From Madurella fahalii (Eukaryota; Ascomycota; Sordariomycetes; Sordariales): a stretch of DNA of 64,000 bases. The DNA lies in NCBI GenBank assembly GCA_029876055.1, contig CM056875.1, positions 5,357,001 through 5,421,000 on the forward strand, given 5' to 3'. A program made the position numbers and the translations under genes. How positions within the stretch are numbered: position 1 is the stretch's first letter; every line of letters begins with the position of its first letter. The notes beneath the pieces were generated by a model. That model did not search any database. It worked only from the letters and a program-made list of their open reading frames with translations, and was not told the origin of the DNA. Shown here piece after piece: positions 56,857 to 64,000 of the stretch.

Positions 56857-57443
56857 TTTGACGGTTTGTTGAGCTTTTAATTTCCCGAAACGGAAATGCT
56901 TGGTTTAGTGGCGGGAGCTTGTGTCGTCGAAATGCGCTGCTGCTGGTGCTGCTGTCGCGAAAGGGCTGGCCAAATCTTCGAGTGGTGCAAGCGGGCTTCG
57001 CGAAAATGGCTGAGTTTTTTTTTGTTTGTGCGGGAGGGCTTGCTTGACGGTGGCTTGGTGGGGTGGAGTGTGGCGCGTGGCTTGGCCTATTCACGGGCTG
57101 ATAACGATCTCTTATCGAGCGGTGAATGTGGACAGTGCATCATTTCATGGGCTTACACTGTAAGATCCGACATGGTTGGGGGCTGTGGCGGGCTGACTGG
57201 GGTAGAGCTCCTCTATCAACCTGCTTGGGATTGGCAAACTGGCATCTTTTTGGTTCGCGGATTTCAAAGCATCGCTTGAATCCCTCTTGGCCCCGTTGCC
57301 ACCCGCGACTGTTTCTTCGTGTTCATCGTAACATCGCCTGGGCGGTGTTATCTATTCCTTGACTTACCATTAGAGTCGCATTGAGACAATTCTCCTCGGA
57401 TTAGTTGCGAATCCCCCGTTCAACTTCCCGTGGTTAGATCACC
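56857..57443. other. Divergent promoter region, RPS29 / PDI
   Basis: 587 bp; promoters of both genes, no other feature seen. Confidence 0.6.
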
Positions 57444-58608
57444 ATGGTGCTTATCAAGAGCTTCGTGCTCGCCGGCCTTGCGGCCGCAGCTGTCGCCAAG
57501 TCCGCCGTACTTGATCTCATCCCGGATAATTTCGACAAGGTCGTCCTTAAGTCCGGAAAGCCGACCCTCGTCGAGTTCTTCGCCCCGTGGTGCGGCCACT
57601 GCAAGAACCTCGCTCCCGTCTATGAGGAGCTCGCCCAGGTGTTCGAATTCGCCAAGGACAAGGTCCAGATCGCAAAGGTCGACGCCGATGCCGAGCGAGC
57701 TTTGGGCAAACGTTTCGGCGTGCAGGGATTCCCTACGCTGAAGTGGTTCGACGGCAAGAGCGACAAGCCGATTGAGTATAACGGCGGGCGGGACTTGGAG
57801 AGCTTGTCATCCTTCATTACCGAGAAGACCGGCATCAAGGCAAAGAAGAAGCTGGCGCCGCCTAGTGAGGTGGTCATGCTCACCGATGCCACCTTTAAGA
57901 AGAACGTTGGCGGTGACAAGCACGTCCTGGTGGCCTTCACTGCTCCCTGGTGTGGCCGTAGGTAGTCCCAGTCCCCACTTGATTGGAGCTCATGCCTAAT
58001 AATCTGCAGACTGCAAGAATCTTGCACCCACCTGGGAGTCCCTTGCCCAGACTTTTGCCAACGAACCCGGCGTCGTGATCGCCAAGGTCGATGCCGATGC
58101 CGAGAACAGCAAGGCCACCGCCAACGAGTACGGTGTGACGTCGTACCCGACGATTAAGTTCTTCCCCAAGGGTAGTACTACTGCCGAAGACTACAGCGGC
58201 GGACGCTCCGAAGAGGCTTTCGTGTCGTTCCTCAATGAGAAGGCCGGCACCCACCGCGCTGCGGGCGGCGGTGTTGATGACACGGCCGGCACGATCGAGG
58301 CGCTTGATGCTGTTGTGGCCAAGTACACGGGCGGCACCTCGCTTAGCGAAGCGCTTAGCGAGGCCAAGAAGGCTGCCGAGAGCCTCAAAGAGCACGCCCA
58401 GTACAAGTACGCCGAGTACTACATCCGGGTGTTTGACAAGCTCAGCAAGAGCGAGGGATATGCGGCCAAAGAGCTTGCGCGTCTGGAGGGCATCCTCAAG
58501 AAGGGCGGGCTGGCGCCGTCCAAGCTGGACGAGCTCACGAGCAAGACCAACATCCTGCGCAAGTTCATCGAGAAGGTGACTGGCGAGGAGAAGAAGGATG
58601 AGCTCTAA
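57444..58608 (+). CDS. ER protein disulfide isomerase with two thioredoxin domains and ERp29-type C-terminus
   Basis: Two exons, 57444-57957 and 58010-58608, join across a 52-bp intron to give 370 aa. The N-terminus MVLIKSFVLAGLAAAAVAKS is a signal peptide. Two thioredoxin domains follow, each with an active-site CGHC: VEFFAPWCGHCKNLAPVYEE and AFTAPWCGHCKNLAPTWESL; the second is rebuilt by splicing within its His codon. Redox-fold cis-Pro motifs are GVQGFPTLKWF and GVTSYPTIKFFPKG. The helical C-terminal part (YTGGTSLSEALSEAKKAAES to LRKFIEKVTGEE) fits the ERp29C domain. It ends in KDEL, an ER retrieval signal. This is the Neurospora ERp38/Aspergillus TigA type. It should catalyse disulfide formation and isomerisation of secretory proteins; unfolded-protein-response control is usual but I did not see a defined element. 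Confidence 0.95.
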
Positions 58609-58829
58609 GCTTTTGTTTTATCGTGCAATCAACAATGTACCATTAGATGACAGGCATGCTATGTGAGGGTCAAACTCTCGGTTGGTTTCTGCGCGGGGCC
58701 AGGCGTTATAAATGACTAGTTCTGATACGGAGCATCCCTGCATGTGAATCTATCATGTTCCACTCCGTCACATTATACCTTCTGAACTCCATGAACGCCA
58801 GTCGAGTTACATTGTAGGAATAGAGCCTT

Positions 58830-59166
58830 TCAGCCAGACGCAGACTTTTTGTCCTTGCTGGCCATCAATTGCGCCTCGAGATTGTCCAGACGACGCGACA
58901 TCTCATCCACTGCGGCTGTCAGCCTTCGTGTGCGAGTTGTGGACTAGCGGACACTCACTCTTGGCGAATATCTCGCTCGACACGCCGGCGAACTTGTTGG
59001 ACAGCGTGTTAAGCAGGTCCTCGAGTTGGACGGTGAGCTCAGCGCGGGCATCGTCAGATGTCTGAAAGAGTTAGATGACAAGATGAGACACGCTGAAGCT
59101 TTGGACGGTTGAGCGCCCACTGACGTTGCTAGCCTGGGGGGTGGCTGGTTCGTTGTTTGGGGGCAT
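58830..59166 (-). CDS. HSBP1: Heat shock factor binding protein 1-like coiled-coil protein
   Basis: Three exons, 59166-59125, 59061-58959 and 58915-58830, join in phase to give 76 aa, a normal HSBP1 length. The sequence MPPNNEPATPQASN is followed by TSDDARAELTVQLEDLLNTL, SNKFAGVSSEIFAK and DEMSRRLDNLEAQLMASKDK. The NKFxxVSSEIFxKMDEM-R-LD-LE pattern and the heptad repeat are the HSBP1 signature. HSBP1 forms a trimeric coiled coil that binds heat shock factor and, in animals, helps assemble WASH complexes; the fungal role is unclear. The second intron (58958-58916) is only 43 bp, near the lower limit for fungi. All exons are below the size at which open frames are normally noticed. It is divergent from the Tul1/Dsc1 gene. 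Confidence 0.9.
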
Positions 59167-59728
59167 GGCTGGTGCGTCGTTGAAGGCGAGGATGTTTTGG
59201 TTTTTGAGGGCGATATCGCGACAGCGAGGGCTTATCAAGAACGAGAACGAGACGATTCGTATGTCTTCGACTTTCAGAGATGCCTCCCTGCCTTGCGTTT
59301 AATACCGTGTGGGTGCTTACCTTGGACAGGGTGGGAAGATCATGCAGCCAGGTACCGTACCGTACCGTACATGGTGCTCTTAGGCACTGTAACGAGAAGT
59401 GGAACCAGGATGTACTTAGGTACCTCTGCACCCTGCCCCCCCAGCTCGGGCATCTGAAGCTCATCCGCTGAAAGCCACCGGCAGCCGACAGCCAAACCGC
59501 CCACAAAGTTTGGATATGTTCGTGAATGACGATACTCATTTTTAAACGATTGCGGATTACGCACCATCGTCATCTCCGGCTGTTCCCCGCTACCGCACCC
59601 CCAAACACAACAACAATTCCAACAACGCGGACACCCAGGATTCCAACTCGAGACTGCTTGCACCTGAACATCTTGATATCGTTCCGCTAACAGAAGATGA
59701 GTCTCTCTCGGTCGTAGCACCCGCGAGC
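59167..59728. other. Divergent promoter region, HSBP1 / Tul1-Dsc1
   Basis: 562 bp including a GTACC repeat (GGTACCGTACCGTACCGTAC at about 59351-59370) and another GGTACC at 59419. No gene is supportable. Confidence 0.6.
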
Positions 59729-62425
59729 TTGGCAAGTCCAAAAATGCCTTCACTCACACGAGAAAATGCGAGGATATGGTTCCTTCTCGTCTTGTTCTTC
59801 TTTACCCTCATCTCACGAAACGATGGCCCGGCCTTAATTGCAGCTCCCTTCGTCGGCGTCGCTAGGCTTGGCCGTCAAAGAGCAGCACACGGCGTCCTGA
59901 ACAGCACTAGCTGGGGCGATTTCTCTCCCCATGCCATAAATGAGGGCCCGCCTCCGTGGGAGACGCCACGATATCTGAACTTGACGGGCTTCCGAGAGTC
60001 TGACGGCTATGCTTGGAACGATCTCAGCCACTTCAAGGACCGCTGCCGTCAGTGGAGCCGGAACGCCTATCCGCCGAGTGATGGGACCGACGAGTGGGAC
60101 CACGGCCCGGTTAGCAGGACATGGCAGAATGCTACGGGAACGGTGTACGGCAAATGGATACGACGGCCGGGTTCGGTGGTGAGACAGGCGAGCGGCTACA
60201 ACCTGACTGCCATCGCTCCACACGTCGACTGGCTGGAAGGCGATGTAGAATGGGCGTGGAATGTCACCGGCTCTTACGGCACTGTGCTGCTGAAGTTGCA
60301 GGAGGATGCTGCCGGTGGTGTGTACGAAGAGAGGCCAGAGGAGGATAAGAAGCCACGGTCAGCCGGGACGGCAAGGGAGATTACGGCTGTGGCCGATTTC
60401 CAGGACGAAGAAAGCCCAGCCGCCAGCTTCGCTATCCGGCTTCACGGTGTGCATTGGCCGAAACAGGGTTCTATGCTCCTGTCGACGACGAGCGAGAAGT
60501 TTGCCGGCATCTTTGGTCTTCCCCATCTCGCACCCGGCCCCGAATTCTTTCACACGAGCCAGAAGCTTCTGAACGAGACAGTGGATCAAGTTCTGCGCAA
60601 AAAGGAACGAAGCAGGTTCACGGATCCCGGCAACCCATGGACTCCTGTCGTGGAAGACGACGTTTCTATTCCGCTGCCGCATTGCGAGTACATTATGTAT
60701 CTACAGCTACACCCAATTGCCCCCGCCCCTATTGCCGGCGATGCAGTTGATGCACCACTTATTTCCCTGGTGGACCAGCTGGAGAATGAGCTTCGATTTC
60801 CTACTGGAGCACCTATTAAAAGGATACCGGAACTTCATATGTCGCTCGTCGCTTGGTCTCCCGACTGCTCTTATTACCTCGAGTCCAAGGGGCCTCCCCT
60901 CTTCCCCTCTGTTGAGGGCCAGCACCTCGTTGGTGTGAAGTCGGAGGTATTACTCTCGCGAACGAAGTTGTGGGTGTTCGGGCTCGCGGCTGTCATGATG
61001 GGACAGTTGTGGCTACTGAAGACGCAGATGAAGGAGTCGAACACGCCGTCTACCCTCGGTCGCATCAGCTTCCAGACGGTAGCCATGATGCTTCTGGCCG
61101 ACGGCATGGTCTTTGCAGGCTCGTCAGCCTGGAGTCTCTCCGCTACCCATACATTTCTCGCTTCCCTCATCCTCACCTTTGCTGCCTTCATGTCCATGTC
61201 GATCGGTGCCGGATTCCTGGCGGAAATATACAAGAACCAAGAACCGGAACGGCGCAACCGCGAGCGCGAGCGTGAACAAAACAGAAGCAACAACGAACCC
61301 ACCGCCACAAGAGCAACTCCTAGTCCTCGGCCTACCACGACGGCTACCGACTCTCTCCCGCTGCCCGTCACCGCAGGCCCTCTCCGTCCCCCATCCCCGC
61401 CGATCATCATCCCCTCGGATCAGGACATCGACGCCGAGATCGCCGACAACACGGCAGCCGGCGCTGGCGCCGTCCCGATCCCTCAAATAGCCACAGCCAC
61501 CGCAGCAGCAACCACGGGTAACAACCGGCCGCGAGTGAGTGCCTTCGCGTCCATCTCGGCGTCGTTCGTCGCCATAGGACTCGCCATCTTCATCCTCACG
61601 GCCGTGTCGTCGTCTTGGGCGCCGCGGGCTCGCGCGGCCTACTTTAACTGTCTCGCCTTCGCGTACTTCTCCCTCTGGGTGCCGCAGATCCGGCGTAACG
61701 TGTGGCGCAACAGCCGCCGGGCGTTTGCCTGGCGCTTCATGGCTGGGCAGTCAGCCCTCCGGCTCCTGCCATTCGCCTACTTCTACCTGCGCCACGACAA
61801 TATCCTCTTTGTCGAACCCGACCCGCTGGCGTTCGCGTTCCTGGTCGGCTGGATCTGGCTGCAGCTGTTCGTGCTGGCTGTGCAGGACGTGCTAGGCCCC
61901 AGGTTCGGAATCCCCCAGGGGTGGATGCCCGAGGTGTGGGATTACCATCCCGTGTTGAGGGAGGATAACGTCGAGGCCGGGGGCTTGCCCATTGGATTGG
62001 TGTCGTCTTCCGGTGGGCTGGGGAGCGCCGGGTCATCGCCTACCGCGAGTAGGGGGAGGTCTTGGTCTGATGGGAGTGGCGGTGGCGGTGGCGGTGGGGA
62101 GGAGGATGCTGGTGGTGCGCGCAGGAGGGAGAGGGAGAAGGAGCTCATGAGGCATGGCATGTCGTTGAGGACGGTTGACTGCGCGATTTGCACCGAGGTG
62201 TTGGAGGTTCCTGTGGTGAGAGCTACAAGAGGAGTCAAGGACGCTCCCGGGTCGCCGAGTTCGGCGGCGCCGGCGACCGGTGCGGGCGGGTTGGTAGGTG
62301 TCTTTGCTAGGAGGGCGTACATGGTTACACCGTGCCGGCATATCTTTCATACCAAGTGTTTGGAGGGATGGTTTAGGTATAAACTGCAGTGTCCGATCTG
62401 TCGGGAGGAGCTGCCGCCTTTGTAG
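59729..62425 (+). CDS. Transmembrane RING E3 ubiquitin ligase Tul1/Dsc1 (Dsc complex)
   Basis: A single exon of 898 aa (or 893 aa from the ATG at 59744). The Golgi/endosomal Dsc E3 ligase ubiquitinates membrane proteins and, in fission yeast and Aspergillus, drives SREBP activation. A signal-like N-terminal TM (ARIWFLLVLFFFTLISRN) precedes a long lumenal region with N-x-S/T sites (NSTS, NLTG, NATG, NLTA, NVTG). Then come several TMs (LWVFGLAAVMMGQLWLL, TFLASLILTFAAFMSMSIGA, ASFVAIGLAIFILTAVSSSW, FAYFSLWVPQIRRNVWRN, FAFLVGWIWLQLFVLAVQDV) with a variable Thr/Pro-rich cytosolic loop. The Gly-rich linker near 62090 leads to the C-terminal RING-H2: CAIC ... TPCRHIFHTKCLEGWF ... CPIC. Architecture and RING are clear. 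It pairs functionally with the SCAP gene at the other end of the window. Confidence 0.92.
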   Translation: MASPKMPSLTRENARIWFLLVLFFFTLISRNDGPALIAAPFVGVARLGRQRAAHGVLNSTSWGDFSPHAINEGPPPWETPRYLNLTGFRESDGYAWNDLSHFKDRCRQWSRNAYPPSDGTDEWDHGPVSRTWQNATGTVYGKWIRRPGSVVRQASGYNLTAIAPHVDWLEGDVEWAWNVTGSYGTVLLKLQEDAAGGVYEERPEEDKKPRSAGTAREITAVADFQDEESPAASFAIRLHGVHWPKQGSMLLSTTSEKFAGIFGLPHLAPGPEFFHTSQKLLNETVDQVLRKKERSRFTDPGNPWTPVVEDDVSIPLPHCEYIMYLQLHPIAPAPIAGDAVDAPLISLVDQLENELRFPTGAPIKRIPELHMSLVAWSPDCSYYLESKGPPLFPSVEGQHLVGVKSEVLLSRTKLWVFGLAAVMMGQLWLLKTQMKESNTPSTLGRISFQTVAMMLLADGMVFAGSSAWSLSATHTFLASLILTFAAFMSMSIGAGFLAEIYKNQEPERRNREREREQNRSNNEPTATRATPSPRPTTTATDSLPLPVTAGPLRPPSPPIIIPSDQDIDAEIADNTAAGAGAVPIPQIATATAAATTGNNRPRVSAFASISASFVAIGLAIFILTAVSSSWAPRARAAYFNCLAFAYFSLWVPQIRRNVWRNSRRAFAWRFMAGQSALRLLPFAYFYLRHDNILFVEPDPLAFAFLVGWIWLQLFVLAVQDVLGPRFGIPQGWMPEVWDYHPVLREDNVEAGGLPIGLVSSSGGLGSAGSSPTASRGRSWSDGSGGGGGGGEEDAGGARRREREKELMRHGMSLRTVDCAICTEVLEVPVVRATRGVKDAPGSPSSAAPATGAGGLVGVFARRAYMVTPCRHIFHTKCLEGWFRYKLQCPICREELPPL

Positions 62426-62906
62426 ATACCAAGATAGACACGGGATAGAAGTATCACGGATAGGGCTGGACGGTTATTGGTAGGGGACGGGGACCTCTCT
62501 CCACGTTTTGGGTTTTTGGTCATGCCCTATGGACTGTACTTGTACAACAAATAGGTTGATGGTGGGCGTGTTATGCCCTGTAGCGTCTATAGCGAGGGGG
62601 GGGGGGGTTCTCGCCTCATAGCGATTATGTCTATTAATTCAACCTCGATCGCATTCTTGGTCTGAAAGAAACCTCGTCTTGCCCTGGCATTTTCGGAGTC
62701 TTCATCCGTCGATCACTACCGAGGCACTTAATACTGGCTGGATGTGGAGAATTGTCTGCTGTGATCAACAGGGACTGGCGGGGATTGAGGCGATCCGTTC
62801 CACACAAAGTTAACGACGGTTGGCCAGCATGTCGGGTACGTATGTCCGCTGAGAGCTGTTTGGTGAGCAGGCCGAGTCCGCGTCCGTTACGTATTTGCCG
62901 CATCAT
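62426..62906. other. Intergenic region after Tul1/Dsc1
   Basis: 481 bp with a G12 run (62596-62607); no gene is supportable. Confidence 0.5.
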
Positions 62907-63176
62907 GCCTCCTTAGAACGGCGGACTTGGTAGATGCGGCGCGCGTTGTCTTCAAACATCTTTTGCCTAGCCCATTCCGATGGACCGGGCTCGTTGGCTT
63001 TGCTAGTCGTCCGTCTACTGTGTGTGAGATTTGACAAGGCGTCGATGGGCCCCAGGATCCTTCCACCGCCCACGGATTCTTCGATGTGGAGATTGGATCT
63101 CGGTTATCTGGGAGGTGATCTCGCGCTATTGTCCGGGAAGGGAAGCGAAGCAGGGTCTGGATCAAGCTCGCGGCAC
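62907..63176 (-). pseudogene. Relic of an amidohydrolase-type gene (C-terminal fragment)
   Basis: Two protein-like pieces lie on the minus strand in different frames. At about 63176-63105 one reads SLIQTLLRFPSRTIARDHLP, similar to the LLRFPS-T-A-DL segment of ACMSD-type metal-dependent amidohydrolases. At about 63085-62907 another reads SVGGGRILGPIDALSNLTHS, then KANEPGPSEWARQKMFEDN, ARRIYQV and a TGA. The FEDNARRIY end is typical of this superfamily. The central part with metal ligands and the N-terminal HxH are missing, and I found no further exons up to 63970. Most likely a deleted and frameshifted remnant. The assignment is by remembered motifs; it could also be the last exon of a misread gene. 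Confidence 0.4.
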
Positions 63177-63971
63177 GGATTCCCCTTTCTCGGACTCGCG
63201 TTCCCGTATATTTTGGGAGCCGTTATCTCCCTAGGCCAGGCCAGCATCTGCGCAACCTCAACTGCCCTGCCCTACCCTGCGCATCGTTCTATTCTATTTC
63301 AAAACAGCACAAAGGATGCGGTCGTCCACGGCCGGCTCCAGCGGCACAAGATGGGTGGCTCACCAAGACTCGTAGGAGGGGTCGTCAATCAACACGTTCC
63401 CCACCACCCCACCGGCGCATTCAAATCTCAGACGGCACACGCTAAATTTGGGCGGTTTTGGGCGCGATTCGGCCCGCTGATAGGCCGCCTGTTTCAATTT
63501 CCAGGGTCGACGGCTCGGCAGCCCCACAGCTTATGACGACATGATCGACAGGCGACCTTTACCCTGAATGACTGACCCCTCCAACGACGGGGCACGGCAG
63601 CGGGGGACTTGTTGGTTTCGCATTTGTTGTTTCTGTTAGACGGAGGAAGAGGGCATTCCACTAAGGGAGCAGTGGAGTTATCTTGGACGTTGTGCCATTT
63701 AATTGCCGCAGTAGACCGTCCCCTGCCTGTTCTTTTTTGGGCTGTTGGGTTATTTGCTCTTCAGAGTTTCCGACGCAACGACGTACAGTCTGACTACCGT
63801 AGAGGGGGTACGGGCACCGAACCCACTACTGTTTCCAATCCACCTTACCCTTACACATCTCCTTGCTTCAACGGTAGACGATCTCGCTCCCCGAGCCTCG
63901 ACATTCTCACAACCGAGGAGAGTAATACAATACGATAATCTAGAAAAAGCAAAAACCGCAAAACCGTCACA
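63177..63971. other. Intergenic region upstream of the right-edge gene
   Basis: 795 bp; probably the promoter of the gene starting at 63972. No further feature is supportable. Confidence 0.5.
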
Positions 63972-64000
63972 ATGGCCAAGGTGAGCCCTTCCATCCAGTA
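63972..64000 (+). CDS. First codons of a gene running off the right edge
   Basis: GTCACAATGGCCAAG is a strong fungal start context, and ATG GCC AAG is followed at once by GTGAGC, a good 5' splice site. The first exon would then be Met-Ala-Lys only, a layout common in ribosomal protein and other highly expressed genes. The identity cannot be read from three codons. Without splicing the frame continues to the edge (VSPSIQ), so the intron is inference. Confidence 0.5.

Overview
The window is nuclear DNA of a filamentous ascomycete, most likely a Sordariomycete (probably Sordariales; this placement rests on remembered resemblance to Neurospora and Chaetomiaceae proteins, not on a search). The signs are short GT-AG introns (mostly 50-90 bp) with CTAAC/CTGAC-like branch sites near acceptors, GC-rich codon use, genes on both strands with no operons, and typical fungal proteins (Spb1, Las1, Ypt7, Gda1, Scp1/SCAP, Tul1/Dsc1). 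I joined exons by hand using splice signals, reading-frame phase and family motifs; all coordinates are predictions.

Layout. 1-1116 (-): 5' part of a SCAP gene running off the left edge. 2927-4463 (+): JMJD7-like JmjC hydroxylase with a poly-threonine insertion. 4578-7397 (-): SPB1. 7987-10444 (+): Cdt2-like WD40 gene with an apparent frameshift. 11282-12906 (-): SLC35F-type transporter. 13852-14797 (-): YPT7. 15505-16965 (+): AAA/Mg-chelatase-like protein without a visible P-loop. 17754-19444 (-): GDA1. 19445-23138: a long gap holding two decayed genes. 23139-25104 (+): PPPDE-thioredoxin-PUL protein. 26303-28392 (+): kinesin-3. 30804-31707 (+): eIF4E-family protein. 32487-33373 (-): EF-hand protein. 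34230-35391 (-): GLO2. 35826-37096 (-): LAS1. 37613-39225 (-): LYS9. 40099-41319 (-): fungal protein of unknown function. 41320-48562: 7.2 kb without a supportable gene. 48563-50077 (-): ketohexokinase-like PfkB kinase. 50940-52956 (+): NAD kinase. 54016-55467 (+): mitochondrial EF-Tu. 56448-56856 (-): RPS29. 57444-58608 (+): ER protein disulfide isomerase. 58830-59166 (-): HSBP1-like coiled coil. 59729-62425 (+): Tul1/Dsc1 RING E3. 62907-63176 (-): amidohydrolase relic. 63972-end (+): first codons of another gene.

Most of the window is housekeeping: ribosome biogenesis and translation (SPB1, LAS1, RPS29, eIF4E, EF-Tu), membrane traffic and secretion (YPT7, GDA1, PDI, kinesin-3), and metabolism (GLO2, LYS9, NAD kinase, KHK-like). 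Two genes at opposite ends, SCAP and the Dsc1/Tul1 E3 ligase, act in the fungal SREBP sterol/hypoxia pathway, but nothing shows they are physically coupled. I see no transposon, CRISPR array, secondary-metabolite cluster or clearly new multi-gene system. The least ordinary items are the poly-Thr JMJD7 insertion, the Cdt2 frameshift, the histidine-rich kinesin K-loop, and the gene relics at 20.9-22.8 kb and 62.9-63.2 kb.
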